Shown here: positions 45,735-56,002 of the stretch, piece after piece
Layout of the letters: every line of letters begins with the position of its first letter
Numbering within the stretch: the first letter of the stretch is position 1
NCBI RefSeq assembly: GCF_003049525.1
Contig: NZ_PYWL01000006.1
Location: 171,845-235,844 of the forward strand
DNA from: Lysinibacillus fusiformis
Lineage (GTDB): Bacteria; Bacillota; Bacilli; Bacillales_A; Planococcaceae
DNA length: 64,000 nucleotides
Direction: 5' to 3'
Position numbers and translations under genes: made by a program
Notes under the pieces: model-generated
The model's input: the letters and a program-made list of their open reading frames with translations, nothing else
The model's database searches: none
Told to the model about the DNA's origin: nothing

Positions 45735-45774
45735 TGCCTAAAAACAGGCGTTAATTTTCTAAGGAGGTTTTAAC

Positions 45775-46812
45775 ATGGAAGAGCAATTAAAACAATTAGA
45801 GCAAGAAGCACTTGCTAAAATTGAAGCAGCAGCAAGTCTAAAAGAATTAAATGAAGTGCGTGTTGCATATTTAGGGAAAAAAGGACCTATTACTGATTTA
45901 TTAAAAGGAATGGGTAAATTATCAGCTGAAGAGCGACCAAAAATGGGTGCTTTAGTGAATAATGTTCGTGAAAACGTAACGGCAGTATTAGAGTCAAAAG
46001 TTGCTGTACTTGAAGAAGCGGCTATTGCTGAAAAATTAGCAAGTGAGTCGATTGATGTTACTTTACCTGGACGTGAAATAAAAGTAGGGAATCGCCATCC
46101 ATTGACACGTGTCATTGAGGAAATTGAAGATTTATTTATTGGCATGGGCTATGAAATTGCAGAGGGTCCTGAAGTAGAGAAGGACTACTATAACTTTGAA
46201 GCATTAAATTTACCAAAGGGTCATCCCGCTCGTGATATGCAAGACTCGTTCTATATTTCCGAGGAAATATTATTACGTACTCATACATCGCCTGTACAGG
46301 CTCGTACTATGGAAGCTAAAAAAGGTGAATCTATTCGTATCATATGTCCAGGAAAAGTATTCCGTCGTGATAATGATGATGCCACGCACTCACATCAATT
46401 TATGCAAATTGAAGGTTTAGTAATTGGCGAAAATATTCGTATGAGTGATCTAAAAGGAACTTTAGATACTTTAGCAAAAAAAATGTTTGGTGCTGAACGT
46501 GAAATTCGACTTCGTCCGAGCTTCTTCCCATTCACAGAACCATCTGTTGAAATGGATATCTCGTGCTTTAAATGCGGTGGTGCAGGATGTAACGTATGTA
46601 AGAGCACTGGCTGGATTGAAATACTAGGCGCAGGTATGGTTCATCCAAACGTCTTAGAAATGGCTGGCTATGATCCGAAGAAAGTTTCTGGTTTCGCATT
46701 TGGTATTGGTGCAGAGCGTATTGCCATGTTGAAATATGGTGTCGACGATATTCGACATTTCTATACGAGTGACACTCGTTTCTTATCACAATTCGAGCGA
46801 ACAGAGGCGTAA
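45775..46812 (+). CDS. pheS: Phenylalanine-tRNA ligase alpha subunit
   Basis: Catalytic subunit of the heterotetrameric PheRS, 345 residues. N-terminal coiled-coil tRNA-binding arm (about 1-90), then the class II core: [40 protein letters not shown] (motif 2), and motif 3 in [16 protein letters not shown]. Zinc-like [17 protein letters not shown] insertion is normal for this type. AAGGAGG before ATG; pheT follows after 12 bases. Confidence 0.97.
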   Translation: MEEQLKQLEQEALAKIEAAASLKELNEVRVAYLGKKGPITDLLKGMGKLSAEERPKMGALVNNVRENVTAVLESKVAVLEEAAIAEKLASESIDVTLPGREIKVGNRHPLTRVIEEIEDLFIGMGYEIAEGPEVEKDYYNFEALNLPKGHPARDMQDSFYISEEILLRTHTSPVQARTMEAKKGESIRIICPGKVFRRDNDDATHSHQFMQIEGLVIGENIRMSDLKGTLDTLAKKMFGAEREIRLRPSFFPFTEPSVEMDISCFKCGGAGCNVCKSTGWIEILGAGMVHPNVLEMAGYDPKKVSGFAFGIGAERIAMLKYGVDDIRHFYTSDTRFLSQFERTEA

Positions 46813-46824
46813 GGGGGATAAAAC

Positions 46825-49242
46825 ATGTTAGTTTCATTAGAATGGTTAAAAGATTATGTCAATACACAGGACTTAGCACCTGAGCTATTAGCAGAAAAAA
46901 TTACACGTTCAGGAATTGAAGTAGACGCAGTCATTGATCGTGCAAATGCAATGGAAAAAGTTGTAGTCGGATATGTGGTATCAAAGGAAAAACATCCAGA
47001 AGCCGATAAATTAAATATTTGTCAAGTGGATGTTGGTGAAGAAGAGCCTCAACAAATTATTTGTGGTGCTCCCAATGTAGATGCTGGTCAAAAAGTAATT
47101 GTGGCTCGCCCAGGTGCCCATTTGCCAGGCGGTATTAAAATTAAAAAAGCTAAACTTCGTGGACATGAATCAAATGGCATGATTTGTTCATTACAAGAGC
47201 TAGGTATTGAAGGAAAGCTTGTACCTAAAGCTTACTCTGAGAGCATTTACGTACTTCCAGAAGATGCGCAAGTAGGAACGGACGCACTGGCTATTCTAGG
47301 CTTACGAGATACAGTGCTAGAGCTTGGTTTAACACCAAATCGATCAGATGCCCTTTCAATGCTAGGTGTAGCATATGAGGTGGGTGCTATCCTGTCAGAG
47401 GAAGTAAAGTATCCAGATATTTCTTATCAAGCTGCCAGCGAAAAAGCAGAGGATTTACTAAAGCTTCGTGTGGAAGATATGCAAGCAAACCCAATGTACG
47501 TCGCAAAAGTTGTGAAAAACGTCAAAATTGGGGAGTCACCAATGTGGCTTCAAAATCGTTTGATGGCAGCAGGTGTACGCCCGCATAATAACGTAGTGGA
47601 CGTAACGAATTATGTGTTAATGGAATATGGTCAACCACTTCATGCCTTTGACTATGATAGTCTAGCAACAGGTGAAATCGTTGTTCGTAAAGCAACGGAG
47701 GGTGAGAAAATCACAACTTTGGATGACCAAGAACGTACCTTAAAAGCGTCAGATTTAGTTATTACGAATGGCAAAGAGCCAGTTGCTATTGCTGGTGTAA
47801 TGGGTGGTGCTAATTCTGAGGTAACAGATTCTACAACGACTGTTGTCATTGAATCGGCTTATTTCGACGACTTAACAGTGCGTCAAACATCTCGTCATCT
47901 TGGCCTTCGATCTGATGCATCTGCCCGCTTTGAAAAAGGGGTAGACCCGAATCGTGTTTTACCTGCAGCTGAACGTGCTGCAACATTACTTGCTGCATTA
48001 GCTGGTGGTGAAGTATTGGAAGGTACATGTGTGGTAGACGATTTAGATAAAACACCAGCGCGTGTTGTCGTATCACCAGATTTTATTAACGAACGTTTAG
48101 GCATGAAAATCGCATTAGAGGATATGCTTTCTATTTTAGAGCGCTTAAAATTCGGAGTAGAAGCTGCAAATGGTTTATTAATTATTGATGCACCAACACG
48201 TCGTCAGGATATTAAAATCGAAGAGGATATCGTAGAGGAAATTGCTCGTCTTTATGGCTACGACGAGATTCCAACGACATTACCAGAGGGTGCTACACAA
48301 GTAGGTAGTTTAACAGCTTATCAAGCTAATCGTCGTGTTGTTCGTAATTATATGGAGAGTGCTGGCTTGTATCAAGCTGTGACGTATTCATTAACATCTG
48401 ATGTGCTGTCACAACGATTTGCATTGAAAGCTGAACCAGTCACTCGTTTACTAATGCCTATGAGTGAAGAACGCTCTACATTACGACAAAGCCTAGTTCC
48501 ACACTTAATTGAAGCAGCAGCCTATAATGTTGCCCGCCAAGCAGACAGTGTAGCTCTATATGAAATCGGCTCAGTATTCCTTGGTCAATCGGAGGAAGGG
48601 CAACCTTTCGAAGAAGAGCATCTTGCAGTAGTCCTTACAGGGAAATGGCTAGATCACGCATGGCAAGGCGAGAAAAAAGCCGTAGATTTCTTCGTCTTAA
48701 AAGGTGTAATAGAAGGTGTTATTGGCAAGCTTGGCCTAGGAAATCGCATTTCATTTGAAAAAGCACAAATTGATGGATTACACCCAGGTCGTACAGCTAG
48801 TATAGTATTGGATGGCGAGCAAGTGGGTATTATTGGTGGACTGCACCCTGCAGAGGAAAAGGCATGGGGTGTAAAAGATACGTATGTTATGGAAATGAAC
48901 CTTGTTGCTCTATTAAATGCAACTGATCAAGAAGCGCCACTTTCCTACAAACCAGTACCTCGTTTCCCTGCGATGTCTCGTGATATTGCGCTTATTATGG
49001 ATCGTACAACAACTGCAGGCGAAGTCGTAAAAGCTATTAATGTAGCTGGTGTGAAATTATTGAAGGATATCCGCGTATTTGACGTATACGAGGGTGAGAA
49101 AATGGAGCAAGGGAAAAAATCCGTAGCATTCTCGCTCACATACTTCGACCCAGAACGCACGTTAACAGACGAAGAAGTAGTAGCTGCACACAATAAAGTA
49201 CTAAAAGCAATTGCTACAATCGATGGTACAGAAGTACGCTAA
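46825..49242 (+). CDS. pheT: Phenylalanine-tRNA ligase beta subunit
   Basis: 805 residues, normal length. Domains: tRNA-binding OB fold (about 40-150, NICQVDVGEEEPQQIICGAPNVD), B3/B4 editing domain (about 210-390, with MEYGQPLHAFDYD), B5 (about 405-475), core-like domain, and the C-terminal ferredoxin-like anticodon-binding domain (from about 710, FPAMSRDIALIMD). Forms the alpha2-beta2 enzyme with PheS and removes mischarged Tyr. Confidence 0.97.
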   Translation: MLVSLEWLKDYVNTQDLAPELLAEKITRSGIEVDAVIDRANAMEKVVVGYVVSKEKHPEADKLNICQVDVGEEEPQQIICGAPNVDAGQKVIVARPGAHLPGGIKIKKAKLRGHESNGMICSLQELGIEGKLVPKAYSESIYVLPEDAQVGTDALAILGLRDTVLELGLTPNRSDALSMLGVAYEVGAILSEEVKYPDISYQAASEKAEDLLKLRVEDMQANPMYVAKVVKNVKIGESPMWLQNRLMAAGVRPHNNVVDVTNYVLMEYGQPLHAFDYDSLATGEIVVRKATEGEKITTLDDQERTLKASDLVITNGKEPVAIAGVMGGANSEVTDSTTTVVIESAYFDDLTVRQTSRHLGLRSDASARFEKGVDPNRVLPAAERAATLLAALAGGEVLEGTCVVDDLDKTPARVVVSPDFINERLGMKIALEDMLSILERLKFGVEAANGLLIIDAPTRRQDIKIEEDIVEEIARLYGYDEIPTTLPEGATQVGSLTAYQANRRVVRNYMESAGLYQAVTYSLTSDVLSQRFALKAEPVTRLLMPMSEERSTLRQSLVPHLIEAAAYNVARQADSVALYEIGSVFLGQSEEGQPFEEEHLAVVLTGKWLDHAWQGEKKAVDFFVLKGVIEGVIGKLGLGNRISFEKAQIDGLHPGRTASIVLDGEQVGIIGGLHPAEEKAWGVKDTYVMEMNLVALLNATDQEAPLSYKPVPRFPAMSRDIALIMDRTTTAGEVVKAINVAGVKLLKDIRVFDVYEGEKMEQGKKSVAFSLTYFDPERTLTDEEVVAAHNKVLKAIATIDGTEVR

Positions 49243-49285
49243 AATTATAAAAAGACTGTCGTACTAGATAGTCTCAGACTTAGTC

Positions 49286-49320
49286 AAAAGTCATCGAGAA
49301 GTTTACTCTCGATGGCTTTT
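49286..49320 (+). terminator. Terminator of pheST
   Basis: AAAAGTCATCGAGA pairs with TCTCGATGGCTTTT (one G-U), loop of 7, followed by T-rich sequence. Confidence 0.85.
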
Positions 49321-49395
49321 GTCATTTTTCTTACACGGTCATAAGGATAATGACTTTCTCATGGGAAATAACGCCTTTACTTTATTTTGGTAAAG

Positions 49396-49425
49396 AAAAA
49401 AGACTGTCATCTAGACAATCTTTTT
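49396..49425. terminator. Bidirectional terminator, pheT / rnhC
   Basis: AAAAAGACTGTC and GACAATCTTTTT (one G-U) form a stem with a 6-base loop; T-runs occur on both strands. It mainly serves rnhC on the minus strand. Confidence 0.82.
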
Positions 49426-49445
49426 CGTTTGGAGCTTCATGTTTT

Positions 49446-50372
49446 TTAAATCATCTTTCTCGCTTTTTCTGTATTAGCAAAATGCCATTTTGTAATGGAG
49501 CGTAGAAATTCTTCGCCCTGTTTACGCCAAATACGTGCAGCTTGCACATCTACCTTGTTGGAGGCCCCTTTCATTAACTCTAAACCCGCTATTTCACTGA
49601 GACGATCCATTTCCTTTAAAAACGCAGCACGAGCTAGAATGGATGCTGTAGCCACGGCTACATGTAATTGCTCGGCTTTAGTAGAAAAGTACACGCTTTC
49701 CTGTACAATTTCTCGTTCGTTTTTTAAGTAATTGTAATAAACGCCTCGTTCTGCAAACTGATCAATTAAAATACATTCAGGTTTTTCAGGAGCCATTTTT
49801 GTCAGTGTGTTTTGCAGTGCCTTGTTATGCATCATGGCTTTCATTTTCCCTTGGGAGTAGCCCTTTGCCTGTAAGCTGTTATATTTTTCATTGCGTAAGA
49901 CGAGAACACTATGAACGCAAGCTGCGCGTAAATCAGGAGCAATTTTCCGCATGTAATCATCCGATAACAATTTTGAATCTTTGACACCAAGCTCATTGAT
50001 CAGTTCAATTTTGGAGGCAGGTACATATACGGCAGCTACTGTAATAGGGCCAAAATAATCACCAGTGCCTGTTTCATCTGAGCCTAATACGGACATCGTT
50101 GCAAATTGGTCGGGTAGTGTATCACCCTTTGCTCCAATACTAGATGCTTTCGAGTTCGATGTTTTTTCAATGGTCCCCCAGCGGGCAGCTTCACGTTCAG
50201 CTCCACCACCCTGAAACATTAATTTTCCTGATTTATACATGGTTATGGAGGTATCTGGTAGTTTTGCGGCGAAGATTACACCAGCAGCCTTGCGTTCAAT
50301 ATAATTGGATGCATAGTATGCCATCACCTCTTTTTGAATATTTGTTGAAATGGAAAGTACAATATTTGACAT
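49446..50372 (-). CDS. rnhC: Ribonuclease HIII
   Basis: Removes RNA from RNA-DNA hybrids; 308 residues. N-terminal TBP-like substrate-binding domain (about 1-80), then the RNase HII/III core with GSDETGTGDYFGPITVAAVY (catalytic Asp-Glu pair), ELGVKDSKLLSD, and ECILIDQFAERGVY. AAAGGA precedes the ATG. Lies opposite to its neighbours between pheT and zapA, as in B. subtilis. Confidence 0.95.
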   Translation of the reverse strand: MSNIVLSISTNIQKEVMAYYASNYIERKAAGVIFAAKLPDTSITMYKSGKLMFQGGGAEREAARWGTIEKTSNSKASSIGAKGDTLPDQFATMSVLGSDETGTGDYFGPITVAAVYVPASKIELINELGVKDSKLLSDDYMRKIAPDLRAACVHSVLVLRNEKYNSLQAKGYSQGKMKAMMHNKALQNTLTKMAPEKPECILIDQFAERGVYYNYLKNEREIVQESVYFSTKAEQLHVAVATASILARAAFLKEMDRLSEIAGLELMKGASNKVDVQAARIWRKQGEEFLRSITKWHFANTEKARKMI

Positions 50373-50506
50373 TTAATCGATCCTTTCTGTCCTCATTGTT
50401 CACAATTTTATACCTTTCATGGTATGATAATAAATAGCTTTTTTGTGTGATGGTGCTAGCAAGCCAAAAAATCTTGCATGTATCGAATTTATAGGAGGGT
50501 GCGACT

Positions 50507-50767
50507 ATGGAAAAACAAGAAAAGAATAAAATTTCTGTGGAAATATATGGTCATACATATAAAATGGTCGGCTTGGAATCCATTGGCCATATGCGACTTG
50601 TTGCTTCGATTGTTGATGACCGTATGCGCGAGATGAACGTACATAATCCCTCACTTGATAGCACAAAACTTGCTGTTCTGACAGCAGTAAATACAGTACA
50701 TGATCATTTACTATTAAAAGAGCGGCTGGAGCAGCTGGAAGAAGAATTGAAAAAATTAAAGGGTTGA
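50507..50767 (+). CDS. zapA: Cell division protein ZapA
   Basis: 86-residue FtsZ-ring stabiliser. N-terminal [34 protein letters not shown] is typical, followed by a long coiled coil ending in [20 protein letters not shown] before the ATG. First gene of a run zapA-cvpA-polX-mutS2-yshE. Confidence 0.95.
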   Translation: MEKQEKNKISVEIYGHTYKMVGLESIGHMRLVASIVDDRMREMNVHNPSLDSTKLAVLTAVNTVHDHLLLKERLEQLEEELKKLKG

Positions 50768-50772
50768 AGAGA

Positions 50773-51312
50773 ATGTTAGATTTAATCATATTAGTGGTAC
50801 TGTTAGCTGGAATTGGTGTCGGTGCAAAACGTGGTTTCATTGTACAAATGATGCACATTGTCAGCTTTATAGTAGCCCTAATTGTTGCGTATATTTATTA
50901 TAAGCCATTAGCACAAAAATTTGTATTTTGGGTTCCGTATCCAGGAGTTACTGATACAGGTAGTCTTGGTGTCGTGATAGACAGTCTAGATTTAGACCGC
51001 ACATTCTATCGTGTAATTGCTTTTGCGGTAATTTTCTTTGCCGTAAAAATAACATTGCAAATTGTGGCATCGATTTTTGATTTTATTGCTTATTTACCTG
51101 TACTGAACACAGTAAATCGTTGGCTTGGAGCGCTATTCGGCATGATTGAAAACTATTTAATTATGTTTATTTTGCTATATGTATGCGCACTGCTACCGAT
51201 TGATAGCATACAAAATTTAATGTCGAAGTCATTGTTAAGTGGTCTTATTTTAGAGCATACACCGGTCATTACAAAGATGTTCCAAAACTGGTGGTATATT
51301 TATATGCAATAG
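50773..51312 (+). CDS. yshB: CvpA-family membrane protein (YshB)
   Basis: 179 residues, four membrane helices, CvpA family: LDLIILVVLLAGIGVGAKRGFIVQMMHIVSF at the start. Related to colicin V production protein; function in Bacillus unknown. ATG 50773 is chosen (AAAGGG 9 bases upstream); the in-frame TTG at 50764 overlaps the zapA stop and has no space for a ribosome binding site. Confidence 0.9.
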   Translation: MLDLIILVVLLAGIGVGAKRGFIVQMMHIVSFIVALIVAYIYYKPLAQKFVFWVPYPGVTDTGSLGVVIDSLDLDRTFYRVIAFAVIFFAVKITLQIVASIFDFIAYLPVLNTVNRWLGALFGMIENYLIMFILLYVCALLPIDSIQNLMSKSLLSGLILEHTPVITKMFQNWWYIYMQ

Positions 51313-51320
51313 TCAACTAT

Positions 51321-51352
51321 GCACTTCTCTCTGTTTGGAGAGAAGTGTTTTT
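51321..51352 (+). terminator. Hairpin with T-run between yshB and polX
   Basis: CACTTCTCTC pairs with GAGAGAAGTG, then five T. It sits inside an otherwise tight gene run and so may cut transcription of polX-mutS2 or act as a partial terminator. Confidence 0.8.
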
Positions 51353-51371
51353 ACGATAGGAGGAATTATTG

Positions 51372-53081
51372 GTGAATAAAAAAACCATTATTCGCACGCT
51401 CGAAAAAATTGCTCTGTATATGGAATTACAAGGTGAAAATCCATTCAAGGTATCCGCCTTTCGAAAAGCAGCTGCGGCACTTGAAGGAGACGAGCGTTCA
51501 TTAAGTGAAATGGATGATGTGACAAAACTAAAAGGAATTGGCAAGGGGACGGCTGCTGTTATTGAGGATTTGATGGTAACAGGTGAGTCAAGTTTGCTTA
51601 AGGAACTTGAAGAGATTGTCCCTAAAGGGTTATTGCCATTGTTAAAGTTGCCAGGCTTAGGTGGAAAAAAGATAGCCAAGCTTCACCAAGAGCTAGGCAT
51701 CGACTCAGCAGAAAGCTTAAAGGCGGCTTGTGAAGCGGGCAAAGTACGTGAATTAGCTGGCTTTGCTGCCAAAACAGAGGAGAAAATTTTAAAGGAACTT
51801 GCCAATTTAGCTAATCGCTCTGAGCGTCTACCCATTTGGCAGCTAGAGCCTGTGGTTTTACAAATAGAGGCCCTTCTAGATAGTATGGAGGAAGTGGAAC
51901 GTTTTTCTGTAGCTGGAAGTTTCCGTCGTGCAGTGGAAACTAGTAAAGATATTGATTTTATTGTTGTAACAGAAGCGGTTGAGGCAGTCCGTGAACAATT
52001 ATTAAATACATTAGCCATCCAAGAAGTCGTTGCAGCAGGAGATACAAAAATTTCGGTGATCTTGGACTTAGATGAGCCAGTAAGCGTTGATTTTCGCTTA
52101 GTGAAGGATACGGAATATGCGACTGCCTTGCATCATTTTACAGGTTCTAAGGACCATAATGTACGCATGCGCCAGCTTGCAAAAGCGCGAGGTGAAAAAA
52201 TTAGTGAATATGGAGTGGAGCAGGAAGATGGAACTGTTCTAACATTTCAAGATGAAGCGGCATTTTTTGCTCATTTTGATTTACCTTGGATTCCACCAAG
52301 CTTGCGTACAGGGACAGTAGAATTTGACAAAACAGAGGATATCCAAAAATTGGTCCGACTAGAAGATATTAAGGCCGATTTGCATATGCATACGACATGG
52401 TCAGATGGTGCATACTCTGTTGCAGAAATGGGCCAGGCATTACTAGCGCGTGGCTATCAATATAGCGTTATTACGGATCACTCCCAATTTCTAAAAGTCG
52501 CAAATGGTTTAACACCAGAGCGTATAGAAAAACAGCGAGTGGAAATTGAGGCATTTAATGAAGCTCACCCAGAATTTCATTTATTTTCAGGGACAGAAAT
52601 GGATATATTACCGGATGGTAGCTTAGATTTTGATGATCAAGTTTTGCGTGAATTAGATTTTGTAATTGCTTCTATACATTCAAGTTTTACACAAACACAG
52701 GAAAAAATTATGGCACGTCTACTGACAGCTATGCAAAATCCTTATGTCCATATGATTGCCCATCCTACAGGGCGAATTATTGAAGATCGTGATGGCTATA
52801 ATCCTGATATGCAACAGTTAATTGCCTGGGCGAAGGAATATGGTAAAATTTTAGAGTTAAATGCTAATCCATATCGTCTTGATTTATGTGTTGAACATTT
52901 AGAGATGGCTTTAGCAGCAGGTGTGCCAATAGCGATTAATACGGATGCGCATGATACCGCACATCTACGTTTTATGGATATTGGAGTTCGCTATGCCAAT
53001 AGAGCATGGATACCAAAAGATTTGATTGTGAATACATGGACGCGTGAACAATTTGAGGCGTTCATACGACGAAATAAATAG
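51372..53081 (+). CDS. polX: DNA polymerase X with PHP exonuclease domain
   Basis: 569-residue repair polymerase that fills short gaps. N-terminal Pol beta-like domain: ALYMELQGENPFKVSAFRKAA, helix-hairpin-helix LPGLGGKKIAKLHQELGI, and nucleotidyl-transfer motif GSFRRAVETSKDIDFIVV with the DID pair. C-terminal PHP domain (about 330-569): DLHMHTTWSDGAYSVAEM, ITDHSQFLKVA, GTEMDILPDGSLDF, NTDAHDTAHL, giving 3'-5' exonuclease activity. GTG 51372 is chosen over TTG 51369 because AGGAGG then has 8-base spacing. Confidence 0.95.
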   Translation: MNKKTIIRTLEKIALYMELQGENPFKVSAFRKAAAALEGDERSLSEMDDVTKLKGIGKGTAAVIEDLMVTGESSLLKELEEIVPKGLLPLLKLPGLGGKKIAKLHQELGIDSAESLKAACEAGKVRELAGFAAKTEEKILKELANLANRSERLPIWQLEPVVLQIEALLDSMEEVERFSVAGSFRRAVETSKDIDFIVVTEAVEAVREQLLNTLAIQEVVAAGDTKISVILDLDEPVSVDFRLVKDTEYATALHHFTGSKDHNVRMRQLAKARGEKISEYGVEQEDGTVLTFQDEAAFFAHFDLPWIPPSLRTGTVEFDKTEDIQKLVRLEDIKADLHMHTTWSDGAYSVAEMGQALLARGYQYSVITDHSQFLKVANGLTPERIEKQRVEIEAFNEAHPEFHLFSGTEMDILPDGSLDFDDQVLRELDFVIASIHSSFTQTQEKIMARLLTAMQNPYVHMIAHPTGRIIEDRDGYNPDMQQLIAWAKEYGKILELNANPYRLDLCVEHLEMALAAGVPIAINTDAHDTAHLRFMDIGVRYANRAWIPKDLIVNTWTREQFEAFIRRNK

Positions 53082-53099
53082 GTTGAGGAGGTGTTCTCA

Positions 53100-55466
53100 G
53101 TGATTGCAGAACGCGCATTGAAAACACTAGAATACGATAAAGTACGGCAACAAGTGGCTACCTATTGTACTTCTTCAATTGGGAAATCAGCCATCGAGGA
53201 GCTTGTACCACAGACTGACTTTGATAAAGTAGTACAACTATTAGAAGAAATGGACGAAGGTTTATCCATTTTACGTGTAAAAGGTAATGTACCGATGGGT
53301 GGAATATTTGATGTTCGACCATCTGCAAGACGTGCCCAAATAGGAGGCATGTTAGCGGCGATAGAGCTAATGGAAATTTCTAGTACAATTCGAGCTAGTA
53401 GAATTCTTCGCAATTTTATTGAGGATTTGGAAGCCGATGAAGTGATTGAAATTCCCCATTTTATCGCCAAAAAGGAAACAATGCCTGTATTAACGGGATT
53501 ACAGCATGAAATTAATAACTGTATTGATGATAACGGAGCTGTTTTAGATTCGGCTAGTACAACTTTACGAACTATTCGCCAATCCTTACGCTCGGAGGAA
53601 GCAAAGGTACGCTCTAAATTGGAGAGCTTAATCCGTGGCAGTAATGCATCGAAAATGCTATCTGATACACTTGTTACAATTCGGAATGATCGCTTTGTTA
53701 TTCCCGTTAAGCAAGAATATCGTCATCATTATGGTGGAATCGTTCATGACCAATCTTCTTCTGGACAAACCTTATTCATTGAGCCAGATTCTATTGTCCA
53801 AGCGAATAATGAAATTCATCGTTTGAAAATGAAAGAACAGGCTGAGGTTGAACGAATTTTACTAGCATTAAGCGCAATGGTGCAAGATGTAGCACCAGAT
53901 TTATTTAACTTAGTAAAGGTATTAGGGGATATCGATGTCATTTTAGCTAAAGGCAAGTATGGCCAAGCCAATAAGTGTACAATGCCTAAAATGAATCAGG
54001 ATGGCTATATCCGCCTTGTTCGTGCACGCCACCCACTATTACCAATAGATACAGCTGTGCCAAACGATATTGAGTTTGGGAAAGACATTACGGCAATAGT
54101 AATTACGGGTCCAAATACAGGTGGTAAAACGGTAACATTAAAAACAGTGGGCTTGTGTACATTAATGGCTCAAGCTGGGTTACCAGTACCAGCATTGGAT
54201 GGATCTCAGCTTGCTGTGTTTAAACAATTGTTTGCTGATATTGGTGATGAGCAATCTATAGAGCAATCGCTTTCAACATTCTCATCTCATATGGTCAATA
54301 TTGTCGACATCTTACAAAAATTTGATGATGAGTCACTTGTTCTTTTTGATGAGTTAGGAGCAGGTACAGACCCACAAGAAGGGGCAGCTTTAGCCATTTC
54401 TATTTTAGACGAGGTACATGGTCGTGGTGCACGTGTGATGGCAACGACTCACTACCCTGAGCTCAAAGCATACGGTTATAATCGACCTGGTGTTGCCAAT
54501 GCTAGTGTAGAATTTGATATAGAAACATTGAGTCCTACCTATCGTCTACTAATTGGTGTTCCTGGACGTTCGAATGCATTTGAAATCTCTAGTCGCTTAG
54601 GGCTCCCTGAAACCATTATTGAGCGTGCTAAAGGCTTCACAGGAACAGATCGACATGAGGTTGAATCGATGATTGCTTCATTAGAGGAAACACGTCGTCA
54701 ATCTGAAGATGATGCAGAGCGTTCCCATGCATTATTGTTAGAGTCAGAGAGCTTACGTAAAGAGCTGCAAGATAAATTACAAGCCTATGATGAGCGTAAA
54801 GAGGCACTTGATAAGAAAGCTAAAGAAAAAGCTCGTAAAATTGTAGAAGAAGCGAAACATGAAGCGGAAGGCATTATTGCTGAGCTGAGAGAAATGCGAA
54901 AAAATGCCGACCAAGTTGTTAAAGAGCATGAGCTAATTGAAGCGCGTAAGCGTTTGGAAGAAGCAACACCGCTTGAAAATAATAAAGTACTAAAAAAAGC
55001 TGCACAAGTAAAAGCCCGTGCGCAAAACTTAGTTGTCGGGGACGAGGTAAAGGTGTTAAGCTATGGTCAAAGAGGTACTTTGTTAGAAAAAGTATCGAAT
55101 ACTGAATGGGTTGTCCAAATGGGAATTTTAAAAATGAAAATCTCTGATAGTGATTTGGAGTATATTAAACCTGAAAAAGAGCCTATTGTACGAACAGCTG
55201 GTGTAAAAAATCGAAATGGCCATGTGAAATTAGAATTGGATTTGCGTGGAGAGCGCTATGAAGATGCAATTTTAAGAACAGAAAAGTATATTGATGATGC
55301 ATTACTTGCGAATTATGGTCGGGTATCTATTATCCATGGTGTTGGTACTGGGGCTTTACGCCAAGGTATTCAAAGCTATTTGAAAAACAATAAGCGTGTG
55401 AAATCCTTCCGTTTTGGTGAAGCCGGCGAAGGGGGCTTAGGCGTCACAGTTGTTGAATTGAAATAA
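53100..55466 (+). CDS. mutS2: Endonuclease MutS2
   Basis: 788-residue MutS paralogue that suppresses homologous recombination and also acts in ribosome rescue. Core and clamp region (about 1-320), MutS-type ATPase with P-loop GPNTGGKTVTLKT and LVLFDELGAGTDPQEGAALA, long coiled coil (about 515-635, Glu/Lys/Arg-rich), KOW-like linker, and C-terminal Smr nuclease domain (LELDLRGERYEDA, SIIHGVGTGALRQGI). GTG 53100 fits GGAGGTG at 6 bases; an in-frame GTG at 53091 lies inside that site. Confidence 0.95.
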   Translation: MIAERALKTLEYDKVRQQVATYCTSSIGKSAIEELVPQTDFDKVVQLLEEMDEGLSILRVKGNVPMGGIFDVRPSARRAQIGGMLAAIELMEISSTIRASRILRNFIEDLEADEVIEIPHFIAKKETMPVLTGLQHEINNCIDDNGAVLDSASTTLRTIRQSLRSEEAKVRSKLESLIRGSNASKMLSDTLVTIRNDRFVIPVKQEYRHHYGGIVHDQSSSGQTLFIEPDSIVQANNEIHRLKMKEQAEVERILLALSAMVQDVAPDLFNLVKVLGDIDVILAKGKYGQANKCTMPKMNQDGYIRLVRARHPLLPIDTAVPNDIEFGKDITAIVITGPNTGGKTVTLKTVGLCTLMAQAGLPVPALDGSQLAVFKQLFADIGDEQSIEQSLSTFSSHMVNIVDILQKFDDESLVLFDELGAGTDPQEGAALAISILDEVHGRGARVMATTHYPELKAYGYNRPGVANASVEFDIETLSPTYRLLIGVPGRSNAFEISSRLGLPETIIERAKGFTGTDRHEVESMIASLEETRRQSEDDAERSHALLLESESLRKELQDKLQAYDERKEALDKKAKEKARKIVEEAKHEAEGIIAELREMRKNADQVVKEHELIEARKRLEEATPLENNKVLKKAAQVKARAQNLVVGDEVKVLSYGQRGTLLEKVSNTEWVVQMGILKMKISDSDLEYIKPEKEPIVRTAGVKNRNGHVKLELDLRGERYEDAILRTEKYIDDALLANYGRVSIIHGVGTGALRQGIQSYLKNNKRVKSFRFGEAGEGGLGVTVVELK

Positions 55467-55488
55467 GCTATAAAGGGGACGGAGAAAA

Positions 55489-55902
55489 ATGCTGAATTCT
55501 GGCTTTTGGCGATATCCAATTATCGAAACGGCAGGATACTTTAGTGTTGTTGTGTTATGTTTAGTCGTGTCGATGGCATTGTTCGAAGTCGTGACGAAGT
55601 ATAAAAATTGGGAAGAAATTAAAAAAGGTAATGTTGCTGTGGCACTTGCAACAGGCGGAAAAATACTAGGAATTTGTAATATTTTTCGTTTTTCTATTGC
55701 TCGTCATAGTACATTAAGTGAAATGATTGGCTGGGGTCTTTTTGGTTTTACGTTGTTAATTGTTGCCTATTTCTTATTTGAATTTATGACACCTCGTTTT
55801 AATGTTGATCAAGAGATTGCCAATGATAATCGCTCAGTTGGTTTCATTTCCTTTACCATTTCAGTTGGTCTATCGTTTGTAATTGGGGCAAGTATTGCAT
55901 AG
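55489..55902 (+). CDS. yshE: DUF350 membrane protein YshE
   Basis: 137 residues with four membrane helices: IIETAGYFSVVVLCLVVSMALFEVV, WEEIKKGNVAVALATGGKILGI (typical DUF350 repeat segment), WGLFGFTLLIVAYFLFEF, and a final hydrophobic helix. The family's role is unknown. It follows mutS2 as in B. subtilis. Confidence 0.9.
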   Translation: MLNSGFWRYPIIETAGYFSVVVLCLVVSMALFEVVTKYKNWEEIKKGNVAVALATGGKILGICNIFRFSIARHSTLSEMIGWGLFGFTLLIVAYFLFEFMTPRFNVDQEIANDNRSVGFISFTISVGLSFVIGASIA

Positions 55903-55914
55903 GAGTGTCATGAC

Positions 55915-55995
55915 ATGGAAAAATTAGCAAAGGTACTAATCATTGTCTGTATCGCATTTTTGGCAGTGGGCGTCTATTATATGATGACTATTTAA
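55915..55995 (+). CDS. 26-residue single-span membrane peptide
   Basis: ATG 55915 with AGGAG 9 bases upstream, 26 codons. Short polar start (MEKLAK), then one hydrophobic helix (VLIIVCIAFLAVGVYYMM). It is 12 bases after yshE and followed 7 bases later by the operon terminator, which supports that it is translated. Function unknown; small membrane peptides of this kind often bind larger membrane proteins. Confidence 0.65.
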   Translation: MEKLAKVLIIVCIAFLAVGVYYMMTI

Positions 55996-56002
55996 GCACA
56001 TT

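Noticed and set aside
45759..46145. 128-codon open frame on the minus strand
   Set aside because: Antisense to the start of pheS, Ser/Thr/Asn-rich shadow translation.
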